NCBI RefSeq assembly: GCF_025457605.1
Contig: NZ_JAMZFY010000003.1
Coordinates: forward strand, 56,677-120,676
DNA: 64,000 nt
From: Haloarcula laminariae
Lineage (GTDB): Archaea; Halobacteriota; Halobacteria; Halobacteriales; Haloarculaceae
Reading direction: 5' to 3'
A model generated the notes under the pieces. That model was not told the origin of the DNA, searched no databases, and saw nothing but the letters and a program-made list of their open reading frames with translations. Every line of letters begins with the position of its first letter. The first letter of the stretch is position 1. The translations under genes were made by a program, and so were the position numbers. Below, piece after piece: positions 7,945-17,138 of the stretch.

Positions 7945-8636
7945 GCTTCAACAACCGAAGTGACGCACTCATCGAACTGCTCGAGGAGCTCACCCAACAG
8001 GGTCACGAGTACGTTCTCGTCGGCGGGTACGCTGTCTCAGCGTTCAATGCTCGCTTCTCCACGGATCTCGATATCGTCGTCGCGCCGGACTCCAAAGCTG
8101 ACTTCGTCGAATTCCTCGAACGTCGGAACTTCGAGGAAACGGACAGCCACGCCAAGGAGTGGTTCTACGATACAGAGGTGATCGAGTACGAAAAGCGGCT
8201 CACGCCGCAACAACCGATCGGCTTCGACCTCTTGGTGAACGGACTCGGGTGTCGTCAGACCGAGGCACAGTGGTCGTTCGACTACCTGTACGACCACAGC
8301 CACCAACAGGAGGTGAGCGGGGGCACAGTGACGACGACGGATAGAGTCATCGATGGGGCAGTCCTCGTGGCTGCAAAGCTCCACAGCGGCCGAGAAACGG
8401 ACCTTCGGGACGTCTTGGCAGTGGCTGAAGAGATCGACCTCGACGCTGTCACACCCCACCTGCGGCGAGGGGAAGACGATGCGCTCCGGGAGCAACTTGA
8501 GCGTGGTCTGGAGATCTTGGAGAGCGATGAACTCAAGCACGGGTATCGAAGTGACTTCGGGGCCTCAGCTGTCTCAGAAGAAAGGGTCACCGCTCTCCAA
8601 GAGTATCTGTCCGCACAGATTGACCACCTGAGCTGA
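7941..8636 (+). CDS. AbiEii-like nucleotidyltransferase, probable toxin
   Basis: A 231-residue protein with the DNA polymerase-beta-like nucleotidyltransferase signature YVLVGGYAVSAF (G28-G29) followed by STDLDIVV (D42, D44). In AbiEii/MenA-type toxins this fold transfers nucleotides to tRNA or other targets and slows growth. A later segment (DGAVLVAAKLHSGRETDLRDV) is the usual conserved Lys/Arg/Asp patch of the family. It starts inside the end of the AbiEi-like gene (ATGA overlap), so the two are co-translated. Role as toxin is family knowledge plus context, not shown here. Confidence 0.8.
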   Translation: MSFNNRSDALIELLEELTQQGHEYVLVGGYAVSAFNARFSTDLDIVVAPDSKADFVEFLERRNFEETDSHAKEWFYDTEVIEYEKRLTPQQPIGFDLLVNGLGCRQTEAQWSFDYLYDHSHQQEVSGGTVTTTDRVIDGAVLVAAKLHSGRETDLRDVLAVAEEIDLDAVTPHLRRGEDDALREQLERGLEILESDELKHGYRSDFGASAVSEERVTALQEYLSAQIDHLS

Positions 8637-8720
8637 AGCGGTCGGAACCCCCTTGCTCGGAAGTGAAGATAGGGCCCTTCAGCGGTGCTTGCAGTCAGTC
8701 AAAAAATTGGAGGGGCGGTG

Positions 8721-9026
8721 TCAGTCGACCGTCGCTAACACACGGACATCCGTAGCTGAGTGTCGTTCCCGTTCAGTACGAGCACCGTGCTCGCGGAGGA
8801 ACTCATCAATACGGTCGGCAAGGGACTCCGCATCCTCCCTATCGACGTGGACGATCAGCGTCGGATGTTCCTCGTCGCTGTTCTCAATCACGAGCGAGAC
8901 ATCCTTGAATTCGTCCGGCTGTCTATACACCTCGAACTCATCGGCGACCTGGTCGGCCAGGTCGTCGAGTACCTCAATCGGTTCCTTTGTCATAGATTGA
9001 ATATCGGCCTTGGAAGGTTGTGCCAT
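8721..9026 (-). CDS. Small protein of unknown function
   Basis: A 101-residue protein, acidic, with a beta-rich middle (KDVSLVIENSDEEHPTLIVHVDREDAESLADRIDEF) and a helical N-terminus. No motif I can name. It could start at the ATG of MAQPSK (9026) or 36 bases further in at MTKEPIEV (8990). The next leftward gene, for a TRAM protein, ends 124 bp upstream, so it is probably on its own or weakly linked. Confidence 0.55.
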   Translation of the reverse strand: MAQPSKADIQSMTKEPIEVLDDLADQVADEFEVYRQPDEFKDVSLVIENSDEEHPTLIVHVDREDAESLADRIDEFLREHGARTERERHSATDVRVLATVD

Positions 9027-9150
9027 CGCGAACGCGTGAAGAAAACGTGACGTGATTTTCAGAACCACCTCCATCAGACAAACGCGAACGGAGCCTTCTC
9101 ACACCGATGGTTTACCGAGAAGAAGACCGATCCACAGAAGGGACAACAGG

Positions 9151-9585
9151 TTAGAGTGCTCGCGGGTCGCTATCGACGATGCTCGCAAACGCGACGTTCT
9201 CCTGAACTTGTTCGATTTCGACTGTTGGCTCGTCGCCGGGCTGAGCGCCGGGAACGATCACGACGTACCCCCGTTCGACTTTCGCAATACCGTCTCCCTG
9301 ATCCCCGACGGTTTCGATTGTCACGTCGCGCACCTCGCCCTCATCAACAGGAGGTTTCGAGGGGGATTGGTTCTTAATCTCGCGAGAAGGAGGCTGTTGT
9401 GACTCCGGTTGCGTCGACGACGCTGTCGAGACTTGGGACTCTAGAATGGCCACCCGATACGTTTCGTTTGCTGACAACGCTTCATGATCCACTTCACTTA
9501 AGGGGATTTCTACTAAGTACGTTCCATCCTCTTCTTCGATCCGAGTACTAAACAGAGAACAAAGGGAGCTGGGGATTTCGACCAT
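9151..9585 (-). CDS. TRAM-domain protein
   Basis: A 144-residue protein. The last 65 residues form a TRAM domain (EVRDVTIETVGDQGDGIAKV...GYVVIVPGAQPGD), an RNA-binding beta-barrel found in tRNA-modifying enzymes and in free-standing haloarchaeal proteins thought to act as RNA chaperones. The N-terminal half has a short strand-rich segment (DGTYLVEIPLSEVDHEAL) and a Pro/Gln/Ser linker. It lies downstream of the methyltransferase cluster in the same direction, 77 bp after it, and could be a read-through passenger or separate. Confidence 0.8.
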   Translation of the reverse strand: MVEIPSSLCSLFSTRIEEEDGTYLVEIPLSEVDHEALSANETYRVAILESQVSTASSTQPESQQPPSREIKNQSPSKPPVDEGEVRDVTIETVGDQGDGIAKVERGYVVIVPGAQPGDEPTVEIEQVQENVAFASIVDSDPRAL

Positions 9586-9662
9586 TTCTAGTTATATGAG
9601 CTTCCACGGTAATAATTAGCTTCTGTGATGCCCACCGACTCCTGGTCCAGATCGGGAAGACA

Positions 9663-10124
9663 TTAGGGAAGTAAATCGGCGAGAGCGGTCTCTTCGACCT
9701 GCTCACCGTCAGTAATGTGGATAACCACTTCGTCTTCAGACGAATAATCTTTGAGAACCTGAAGACAGCGTCCACAAGGGGATGACATCTCTTCATCCGC
9801 GACTGCAACACCTACAATTGGTTGCTTAGTGCTGTCAAACCCTTTCCAGACTGCAAGTTCGAGAGGATGTACATCATGAGACATCCCTTTCGTTAGTCGA
9901 GTTCCAGCCCAGACAGAGCCATCCTCAGTTCGGACTGCTACCCCAACATCTGACTCGTCTTTGGCCTCAAACGCTTTTTCCCGCAGAGACTCCCAGCGTG
10001 TTTCTTCATCTTGTTCATCCCCACTTGAAGGAATACCGAGCTGATCGGGGGTTAGTCGTCGTATCTTAGTCGGTGTACGATGGGTGTTTCTGATTCCCAG
10101 CTGTGTTTGGGTGTGGTCAGTCAT
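9663..10124 (-). CDS. Cytidine deaminase-like protein, last gene of the defence cluster
   Basis: A 153-residue protein with a zinc-deaminase core: MSHDVHPLELAVWKG supplies a His and the catalytic-type Glu (residues about 88-92), and SSPCGRCLQVL supplies the two-cysteine zinc box. Canonical cytidine deaminases have C-A-E or H-A/V-E in the first motif; here it is H-P-L-E, one residue longer, so the zinc geometry may differ or the enzyme may be altered. It overlaps the preceding gene by 8 bp, placing it firmly in the cluster. Substrate unknown (free nucleoside, nucleotide or nucleic acid). Confidence 0.7.
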   Translation of the reverse strand: MTDHTQTQLGIRNTHRTPTKIRRLTPDQLGIPSSGDEQDEETRWESLREKAFEAKDESDVGVAVRTEDGSVWAGTRLTKGMSHDVHPLELAVWKGFDSTKQPIVGVAVADEEMSSPCGRCLQVLKDYSSEDEVVIHITDGEQVEETALADLLP

Positions 10125-10725
10125 AGGTGACAAATGACTCCTCCGTTATTTCTGAATCACTAGTTCTGTACAAGTGGGAGAAAGCTTCTCCACCAAATTC
10201 ATAGCCAAATTCTTCAATGAATGTCTCAACAAGAGTATAAGCAGAAGGATCGTCCACCTCAAATCCATAGTCGCGGAATAGATACGCAGACAGAGATTCT
10301 GCGGGGATTTGATTGCCATCACAAAGATGATGGCGGGCAAGCTGCCAATGACGATCTTCAATTCCCCATTTCGAATTATGTCCTCCTTCCTCAACTTCGG
10401 CGATTTGCATAAGTGGGGCAGTTGATCGAAGGGAGGAAGGAGCATATGTACCGGCGACGTTCTTATTATACCAGAGAGAACTCAGCGACGGGTTTGTTGA
10501 TTGGTTGAAGGGGACAAAATAGGGCTTGTCTGAATCATCCTCCCCGACACGGAGGTAATCGTCGAAAAATTCGTTATAGGGGAAGGAGAGTCCAGTTTTC
10601 CGATTATCGAGCCCGGATTGTTGCTGGAGAGAAAGATATCCAGGAAACATCCGGTGGATAGGGGCATCGATTAACCGGTGGAGACAATCTCGTACGACCT
10701 CAGGTTTCAGGACGTATCTCGTCAT
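10117..10725 (-). CDS. Protein of unknown function coupled to a DNA methyltransferase
   Basis: A 202-residue protein whose start overlaps the methyltransferase stop (ATGA at 10722-10725) and whose end overlaps the deaminase-like gene. Visible features are an aromatic-rich middle (FPYNEFFDDYLRVGED, SLWYNKNVAGTYAPSSLR) and a C-terminal helical part (LVETFIEEFGYEFGGEAFSHLY). I see no PD-(D/E)xK, HNH or GIY-YIG box. Position suggests a specificity or restriction partner of the methyltransferase. Not recognised as a known family. Confidence 0.7.
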   Translation of the reverse strand: MTRYVLKPEVVRDCLHRLIDAPIHRMFPGYLSLQQQSGLDNRKTGLSFPYNEFFDDYLRVGEDDSDKPYFVPFNQSTNPSLSSLWYNKNVAGTYAPSSLRSTAPLMQIAEVEEGGHNSKWGIEDRHWQLARHHLCDGNQIPAESLSAYLFRDYGFEVDDPSAYTLVETFIEEFGYEFGGEAFSHLYRTSDSEITEESFVTYD

Positions 10726-12086
10726 TTGTATGTGGACAGTGCCTGGTCCTGTTGGAAGTTGGAAGTATCTAAGTCTGTCCCAAACCCATTATATCCAAGA
10801 CTGTTCGCAACTTGGATGGTGGTTCCAGAGCCAGCAAATGGGTCAAAGACAGTTCCCCTAGCCCAATCAGGATCCTCACACTCACAGCTCGTCCACCCGA
10901 CAGTAGTCCACTCAGGGAAAGTGAACTCACGGAAGTAACCACCTAGAATTTCTTTTGCCTTCTTAGCACGACGCTGAACATCTTCATCGTTTGCTCCTGC
11001 ACCAACTTGGAATTCCTCTGCTTTCCCCACGTCAGAAATCCCGACGGCCTGAATGGCTCGGATATGATCCTCTGTCAATTCGTCGTGATTATGGTAAATT
11101 TCCAATGCCCGCTCTGCCTGCGGACGATCCGTATTGAGCTCTGTTAATCCTCGCTTCGTATCCCTACGTCGAGGCTCATTACACTCGGAACAGATTGAAG
11201 GGGGACATGCGAGCGTGATTGCCCTCCGCACTAGGTCGCGTGGGAAAGGAGCAAGGTGATCTCCAGTATTCCGATCATGAGAGATGCGCCATACGTCTCC
11301 CGGGTTAGATCCATTTCCGTATAGCTCTGAATAGCCGTGCAAGTCGTAGAAATAATTATCTTTGTCTTGGACTAGATGGAATATTGGCTCATGCCGTGGA
11401 ACAAGCCGGTCTTGGGCTGAAGACGGGATTCCATTATCCTTAGCCCACTGAATTTCGTTCCGAATAGTCCATCCCGCCTCTTGAGCAGCTCTTGCAAACC
11501 GACCAGGGATTCCCTGAAGGCTTTTATTATGGTATGTGTCGCCGATGTTAAGGAATACAGACCCAGTAGGCCGAAGAAACACTTTCCAGTGCTCTAGTGC
11601 ATCGATCAGGTGCTCGATATAGGTATCCGGGTCAGGCTCCTGTCCCAGCTGGTCTTTGGTCCCATAGTCCCGCTTTTGCCAATAAGGGGGAGAAGTGACG
11701 ATGAGATCGACAGAATTCTTGCCGAGATCGATCGCATTCTCTTGATTTTCACTGCCACCGTCTTTGGGATGGATTTTCGCTGCGTCGGCCTCAACGACAT
11801 TCCACCAAGGCTCAGTATCAGCAGGAAATTCGCCTTGTCCTTCTTTCAGTTTCTCCAAGTCAGGAGCAGGGTGATCAAAGTACTCCTCTAAATCACCGAC
11901 TAGATTGACCGCAGCTTTCGGGTTGTCAAGGAGATAATCATACAGATCATCAACACTACTAGCCTCCCCAACTTCGTCCACGAAGTCCGTAAGAGAGGTA
12001 GAATTGTTTTGATGACTGATGTGCTGAGCTATAATTTCTATTACACCTCGAACTTCCTCGTCAACCTCAGATAGATTCTCATCCAT
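10722..12086 (-). CDS. Beta-class DNA methyltransferase (N4-cytosine or N6-adenine)
   Basis: A 454-residue DNA methyltransferase. Motif IV, TSPPYWQKRDYG (about residue 131), comes before the AdoMet-binding motif I, FDPFAGSGTT (about 427), the order of beta-class enzymes; SPPYW is commonest in N4-cytosine methylases. A CSECNEPRR...CECEDPDW segment between them may bind zinc. About 85 helical residues precede the catalytic part. It starts 96 bp after the previous cluster gene, so it may have its own promoter, and is coupled to the next. Probably marks self DNA for the neighbouring helicase/ATPase machinery. Confidence 0.9.
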   Translation of the reverse strand: MDENLSEVDEEVRGVIEIIAQHISHQNNSTSLTDFVDEVGEASSVDDLYDYLLDNPKAAVNLVGDLEEYFDHPAPDLEKLKEGQGEFPADTEPWWNVVEADAAKIHPKDGGSENQENAIDLGKNSVDLIVTSPPYWQKRDYGTKDQLGQEPDPDTYIEHLIDALEHWKVFLRPTGSVFLNIGDTYHNKSLQGIPGRFARAAQEAGWTIRNEIQWAKDNGIPSSAQDRLVPRHEPIFHLVQDKDNYFYDLHGYSELYGNGSNPGDVWRISHDRNTGDHLAPFPRDLVRRAITLACPPSICSECNEPRRRDTKRGLTELNTDRPQAERALEIYHNHDELTEDHIRAIQAVGISDVGKAEEFQVGAGANDEDVQRRAKKAKEILGGYFREFTFPEWTTVGWTSCECEDPDWARGTVFDPFAGSGTTIQVANSLGYNGFGTDLDTSNFQQDQALSTYK

Positions 12087-12182
12087 GAATCAGATCCCTC
12101 CGACAGAGTGGGGGTTGCATCGTTGTTACGCTTGTTTCTCGGGGTGCTACTAGTGGACTTCGCAATAATATTCGACGACGAC

Positions 12183-12641
12183 TCACGGTTCGTCGTCCTC
12201 CTCTGGCTGGTACTGTTCCTTGACCTCGAGAGCCAGTTCCCGCCGTGGTTCGTCATCTGCCGGACCAAATACTCGACCGTGTAGCAATTCGATTCCCGCA
12301 TTAGCGTACTCTTCTGCGATCTCATAGACCATCCGCTGGTCACGAAGAACTCGAACATCTCTCTCTTCACTCACTGCCACAGCCTCGATAACAGCCTGCT
12401 GGCGTTCCGAGAGACTCGCACGCCCGAAAAACGCGCCCTTTTCGTTCTTTATCGTTTCAGGCATTGTGTTCTCTCTCCCATATCCAAGTGCAAACATGAA
12501 CAGATCGTGATTCTCAGCTTGATAGAAGGGAGAATCCTCAGATTCCTGCAACGCCTCAAACATTTCTCGCCGTTCGCTATCTATATGAACGTCACGCCGG
12601 GGTTCACGCTCCTCGTAGCTGTCTTCGGTATCTTGACTCAT
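12183..12641 (-). CDS. Small Dnd-associated-like protein
   Basis: A 152-residue charged protein. The central DLFMFALGYGREN stretch, preceded by RRDVHIDSERREMFEALQ and followed by GRASLSERQQAVIEAVAV, resembles small proteins found beside DNA phosphorothioation (dnd) genes, such as the dnd system-associated protein 4 type; this is a likeness from memory, not a search result. The gene overlaps the DndD-like ATPase stop by 4 bp (ATGA), so the two products are probably made in step. Confidence 0.65.
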   Translation of the reverse strand: MSQDTEDSYEEREPRRDVHIDSERREMFEALQESEDSPFYQAENHDLFMFALGYGRENTMPETIKNEKGAFFGRASLSERQQAVIEAVAVSEERDVRVLRDQRMVYEIAEEYANAGIELLHGRVFGPADDEPRRELALEVKEQYQPEEDDEP

Positions 12642-14638
12642 CGGTCGGTCACCTGTGTTACACCGTTTTGGAATTCAAGATGGTACTCATTCGCAACCTC
12701 GTTGGAAATGTACGCCCTGACGTCTTCACTATACTCGACGTCAGTCATGAGGAACGTGACCTGGGTATCATTCAGGTAGTCAGGTACGTTCTGCGCAATA
12801 AGCTGTTTCGGCTCGCTAGATATCCGTCCCAAGGGTGTATCGATGACAACAGGGGCGGAGAATCCGCTGATTTTGGAAAGTGCAGCCATGAACGAGAGAG
12901 CAAGCACTTGTCGTTCGCCAGCAGAAAGTGAACCCAGATTCTTTCGACCGTCCGGACCGTAGAGGCGCACCTCATACTCTTCAGTGAGGACTACCTCATA
13001 GTCTTCATCTTTCCAAATAAGATCGTTATAGTATCGTTCGAGCCGTTGTTCAGTTTCTGTCCGAACCTGCTCCAGAATCTCTCCTTTGATCTCAGAGAGC
13101 TTGTCAGTCGCACTGTCGATGAACTCACTCTGTCTCACAAGCAGGTCATGTTCGTCCTGCTCTCGCATTGCCTGTTTCCACTCCTCTCGACGCTCATCAA
13201 CGACATCTTCTTGTTGTTCAATTTTCCCGTTCAGCTCCCCGACTTCACGTTCCATCTTACTGATCCGACCTTGGATATCCCGACGGCGTTGCTCTAGTTC
13301 CTGGGCGCGTTCATTATCGATGATATCTTCGTCTTCAAGCTGGGCAGAGATGTTGGTCAGTTCTGTCTCGTTCTCGTCGATAGCTGTCCGTGTATCCTCT
13401 AGCTCGCTGAGGTCAGCTAGGAGATCCTCAATAAGCGATTCGCCATCACGGAGTGCTCGCTCCATCCGGAGTCGACCCTCAATTGCGTCTTGGCTTTCAC
13501 TAGTTTGCTCTTCCAACAGATCCTCAATGTGTTCTCGTGAAGAGTCACATTCAGCCAAGTCAGCCCCACAAACACACGTATTCCGAGAAAGAATCCCTCG
13601 AAGTAATTCCTCTGTTAGCCCAGGGACACCGTTTTGTGACGATTCGTACTCTTCCAGTTCAGAAACAGCATATCGGAGGGCATCAGCGTTGTATGCAATC
13701 CCGCCCGCTCGGGCGAGTGATGCCCCTACAGCCTCTTTCGCATCTACAAGCTCCTCTTCCTGTTCATCCAAGCGTTCTTCCAGATAGACACGGCGCTGCT
13801 GCATCTCCCGAACGTCATCGTCTGCACTACCCGCAAGCTCATCATAGATGTCATCTATTTTGCCCTCAGCGGTGCTGATCTCGTCCTCTAAGTCATCCCG
13901 CTTTTGTTTGAGCCGTTCTAGCTCTTGTGAGGCTTCTTCCTTCCGTTCTTGGAGTTCTTGTATATCACCGCCCAGCTCGGAAGATTCACTCTCAAAGTCC
14001 CGCTGTACCTTCCCTAAATGACTAACAGCACTATTCAGAAGTTCAATATGAGATACATCGAGCACAGCTGCCCGTACGTGGTCGGTGTATCCAGTTTGGA
14101 AGAACTCATCTAGCTGTTCACCATCGAACAGGAAATATTCGTGGACATGGGTTGGGAGGATCTCGCGAAGAATATTTTCAGGGTTCGGGTTCGGTCGCCA
14201 GTCGTTCCCGCCAAACCGCTGGCGTAGCCGAAGGTCACCTATGGAGCTGTTAAATTGTCGTTCCTCGCGGTCTCCTTCGGCAGCATCTTCTTGACGAGCT
14301 GTCGAGAAAGTTCGTCGGAAGGCGTACTCGGGTTCGCCTTTACCCAGCTTGATCTCGATGTACCCTTGAATCGATTCACCAGGTTCCAATTCCTTCAGCC
14401 GCTTCTTGTTGACAAGCGGGTCCGACTCGAGGCCCTCGTCATCGTTCGAATCAGTATGGGTTTCTTCCCCGTAGAAACACAGCGTAATCGCGTTTAGAAT
14501 GTTTGACTTGCCAGATCCATTCTGCCCCTCAATCACGTTAATGTGCTTCTCAGACGTAGTCTCTAAGGGAATGGTTTGGTTTCCTTCATATTGCCGGTAA
14601 TCCTCTATTTCGAGTTCGAATATCTGAACGTTATTCAT
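12638..14638 (-). CDS. DndD-like SMC/Rad50-type ATPase
   Basis: A 666-residue ABC-type ATPase with coiled coils. Walker A is GQNGSGKSNILNAI (residues about 38-51); the FLFDGEQLDEFF segment near residue 175 is typical of DndD; long coiled coils run from about 200 to 330 and 370 to 520 around a Cys-containing hook (CVCGADLAEC); the ABC signature LSAGERQVLALSF and Walker B PVVIDTPLGRIS are near the C-terminus. DndD proteins power DNA nicking or modification in phosphorothioation systems, but no dndC, dndA or dndB is in this window. ATG at 14638 gives an 8-bp overlap with the small gene before it. Confidence 0.88.
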   Translation of the reverse strand: MNNVQIFELEIEDYRQYEGNQTIPLETTSEKHINVIEGQNGSGKSNILNAITLCFYGEETHTDSNDDEGLESDPLVNKKRLKELEPGESIQGYIEIKLGKGEPEYAFRRTFSTARQEDAAEGDREERQFNSSIGDLRLRQRFGGNDWRPNPNPENILREILPTHVHEYFLFDGEQLDEFFQTGYTDHVRAAVLDVSHIELLNSAVSHLGKVQRDFESESSELGGDIQELQERKEEASQELERLKQKRDDLEDEISTAEGKIDDIYDELAGSADDDVREMQQRRVYLEERLDEQEEELVDAKEAVGASLARAGGIAYNADALRYAVSELEEYESSQNGVPGLTEELLRGILSRNTCVCGADLAECDSSREHIEDLLEEQTSESQDAIEGRLRMERALRDGESLIEDLLADLSELEDTRTAIDENETELTNISAQLEDEDIIDNERAQELEQRRRDIQGRISKMEREVGELNGKIEQQEDVVDERREEWKQAMREQDEHDLLVRQSEFIDSATDKLSEIKGEILEQVRTETEQRLERYYNDLIWKDEDYEVVLTEEYEVRLYGPDGRKNLGSLSAGERQVLALSFMAALSKISGFSAPVVIDTPLGRISSEPKQLIAQNVPDYLNDTQVTFLMTDVEYSEDVRAYISNEVANEYHLEFQNGVTQVTDR

Positions 14639-14834
14639 TGTCGAATTCCTGCAGTGATTCGTTCCCGACAAAATTGTCCACGAGTTCTTTATACTGCTCA
14701 GCGTACTCGGCTCGCGGCTCTTTCAGAATGTCCCGTTCATGCTCCAAAACCCCGCGTAAGAAGGCCCGAAGATCGTCATCCTCAACCTCGTCAACACGGT
14801 CAAGGATTAACGAATGTACCTCGGAGTCATTCAT
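14631..14834 (-). CDS. Small helical protein between helicase and ATPase genes
   Basis: A 67-residue, acidic, helical protein (MNDSEVHSLILDRVDEVE...) with no recognised motif. It is placed 44 bp after the helicase stop and overlaps the ATPase start by 8 bp. Such small genes in Dnd-like clusters can encode adaptor subunits. The ATG at 14834 is preferred to a TTG four codons upstream. Confidence 0.6.
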   Translation of the reverse strand: MNDSEVHSLILDRVDEVEDDDLRAFLRGVLEHERDILKEPRAEYAEQYKELVDNFVGNESLQEFDNE

Positions 14835-14878
14835 GCGATAATGCAACCATATCTACAAACGCATATCAATGTATCTTC

Positions 14879-16900
14879 TCAGATACCATATGCGATACGA
14901 ACGTCTTCGATCTTATTGCGAGCTTCATATTCGTTTTCCGCTGTTTCAGCGAATTCCTCGAACCGACGGAGTTCCTTCTCAAGGATGTATTGTTCAGACA
15001 TCGCAATATCCTCGTCTGGCTCAAGGGTTGGAACCACGAGTAGATCATAGATGTCCGCTCGATCCTTACCGGGGGCTTGCCGAAGAACTCTACCTCGGCG
15101 CTGGATGAATTGCATCGGGTTCCCGGTATTAGCCATCAAGATTGCTGTCCTGGTAGCTGGAACGTCAACACCTTCGTCTAGACACCGCATTGCCACAAGC
15201 GCCTCGTATTCACCCTCTCCAAACCGGGTAAGTAACTCCTCGCGCAAGTCATCACCCTCCTCATGGGTAAACCGGTGATGCATTACCCCGAATTCGTTCA
15301 GAATCGACCCGACCGTGTCTATCTGTTCTGAGTTTGTATAGACTAGAAGATGCTTGATATCATCTAAACTTCGTAGGATATCTCGGAGGACATCATACTT
15401 GTTGATCGCTTCTTTAACGATTTCTGCGCGTTGTGATTGGAGAATATTTGTTGTCTCCTCATCCGCATCTTCAGAGTATCTTGATGCGACTACAGACTGA
15501 GTCATTTGACGATAGTCCTCCAGCTCGTCTTCATCCATTTCAACAACAATAGGATGATACCGATATGGGGTCAGATACTGCGGGATGGCGTCTTCTAACG
15601 GGTATTCGTATATGACCCCGTCAAAATAGTCAAGCAGATGGTTAGAACCTTCTTCATCATAATAGCGCTCCGGTGTCGCTGATAGCCCAATCCTCGCGTC
15701 ATAGGAATCAAGAAGCCCTTTTCGCCTGCCCTTGGAACCTAGGCCGTGTACTTCGTCCCCGATGAGGATTGTATCCCGAGAAAGCGGACTCACTTTCTCG
15801 CGAAAGTGCTCTCCGGAGAACGTTTGATGAGTTGTAATCAGGCATTCGTAGTTCTTGATTCCAAGTTCTAAATTTGAAACCGCTCGAGAGAGATCGTTTT
15901 TCCAGTCCGGATTAGCTGAGTGATAGACAAATTTTGGTTGGTCAAGCCCGAACGTTTCCATCTCCTGGGCCCACTGCCGCGCGAGGTGTTTCTGAGGAAC
16001 AGCAATTACACAAAGAAGTGGATCATCTACGGTATCTGTGTATTCATCAAGCGCCGCTAGAGCTGTGAACGTCTTGCCTGTTCCAGTTGCCATCTGGAAT
16101 AGGCCTTTGTTGTCATTCTCGAACCAAGCATCAACAGCGTCCCGTTGATAATCTCGGAGAACAATTTCAGATTCTGTGGTAGCGACTGATTCTGGTGGTT
16201 CATAAGGTCGATTGTTATTATCTCGGAGTTCAGCGATTCCCTCCTTAACTCCCTCTGGGATTGTATGGACCCCGACATTCTCATCTTCGTCTTCCCAAAG
16301 ATTCTCAAACCGCTTTTCTTGCATATTCACCCCCTCGTTATCACGGTCGCTGATCCAATCGCAGTCGATGGTATATGCTTCGTAATTCCGGAGAGCCTGT
16401 TCGCTATCATTCTGGGAACCATGGAAAGCAACACGATTCCCATACCAGTCATAGAATACTCCAAATTTATCGTGAAAATCACCCGACAACTTCTTTGAAG
16501 GAACAGCCAGCTTGATTTCGAGTAGACCGTCGGCGATCATCCACGCGATCGCATTGCGAGTTTCATACTCCAGGTCATACCGCAGATCAGAAATCGTGCT
16601 ATCTAGCGAGTTTCGGAGTACCTCATCCGTTTTAGCACGGTTACCCCTCTTAAGAGCCTCCCAGTCATCTTCTTCCAAGATAGGACTCATTATCCACTGG
16701 GCTGTACCGCCATTTTCAGCAAGTTCCGCTATTCCCCGTGCTGCAGATCGGACCCAATTTGTAGTGAAGTATCCGACACCACGTCGATAGACCTTAGCTC
16801 GTGAGAGAAGAGGGATATAGAAATCCTCCATGAGGTCATCAGAAGAGGTGTCGATGACCCTAGGGAGTTCCAAATCTGTGAAATCGCTCTCAGGCTCCAT
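14879..16900 (-). CDS. PLD-nuclease/DEAD-DEAH helicase fusion, first gene of the defence cluster
   Basis: A 673-residue protein. The N-terminal 230 residues form a phospholipase-D-type nuclease domain: HDKFGVFYD then HGSQND (HxK...D...GSxN, about residues 150-170). A superfamily 2 helicase follows: motif I MATGTGKTFTAL, motif II GDEVHG (DEVH box), motif III LSATPERYY, motif VI QFIQRRGRVLRQ. Such fusions occur in several phage-defence systems as the DNA-translocating and cutting effector. ATG at 16900 is chosen over longer in-frame starts that run into non-conserved sequence. It heads the leftward cluster, next to the replication origin. Confidence 0.88.
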   Translation of the reverse strand: MEPESDFTDLELPRVIDTSSDDLMEDFYIPLLSRAKVYRRGVGYFTTNWVRSAARGIAELAENGGTAQWIMSPILEEDDWEALKRGNRAKTDEVLRNSLDSTISDLRYDLEYETRNAIAWMIADGLLEIKLAVPSKKLSGDFHDKFGVFYDWYGNRVAFHGSQNDSEQALRNYEAYTIDCDWISDRDNEGVNMQEKRFENLWEDEDENVGVHTIPEGVKEGIAELRDNNNRPYEPPESVATTESEIVLRDYQRDAVDAWFENDNKGLFQMATGTGKTFTALAALDEYTDTVDDPLLCVIAVPQKHLARQWAQEMETFGLDQPKFVYHSANPDWKNDLSRAVSNLELGIKNYECLITTHQTFSGEHFREKVSPLSRDTILIGDEVHGLGSKGRRKGLLDSYDARIGLSATPERYYDEEGSNHLLDYFDGVIYEYPLEDAIPQYLTPYRYHPIVVEMDEDELEDYRQMTQSVVASRYSEDADEETTNILQSQRAEIVKEAINKYDVLRDILRSLDDIKHLLVYTNSEQIDTVGSILNEFGVMHHRFTHEEGDDLREELLTRFGEGEYEALVAMRCLDEGVDVPATRTAILMANTGNPMQFIQRRGRVLRQAPGKDRADIYDLLVVPTLEPDEDIAMSEQYILEKELRRFEEFAETAENEYEARNKIEDVRIAYGI

Positions 16901-17138
16901 CTTAAAACAGATAATGTGGCAGAGGTTCAAAAGCGTATATACCGTCTTTCCCGGATTCGGACTTGAACTATGAACACCAAGATCGACCAGCTTTGAGAAT
17001 GAGTAGCGTTTCCGGAAATGAGAAGGACTGTCTCGAGCGGCTTGATACCACGCGGTCACGGGACGCGGTACTCGGGCGTCTGAAACGAGCAATCGACGAG
17101 CTGTAGACGGGTACCGTAGCAGTGGAACGGCTCGTTGA

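Noticed and set aside
9663..16900. A standard Dnd phosphorothioation system
   Set aside because: DndD-like and Dnd-associated-like genes are present, but no cysteine desulfurase, DndC-type sulfurtransferase or DndE is in the window, while a DNA methyltransferase is.
16999..17106. A 35-codon frame upstream of the helicase (MSSVSGNEKDCLERLDTTRS)
   Set aside because: Composition is plausible, but there is no overlap, promoter or motif to support it, so it is mentioned only with the nearby remnant.
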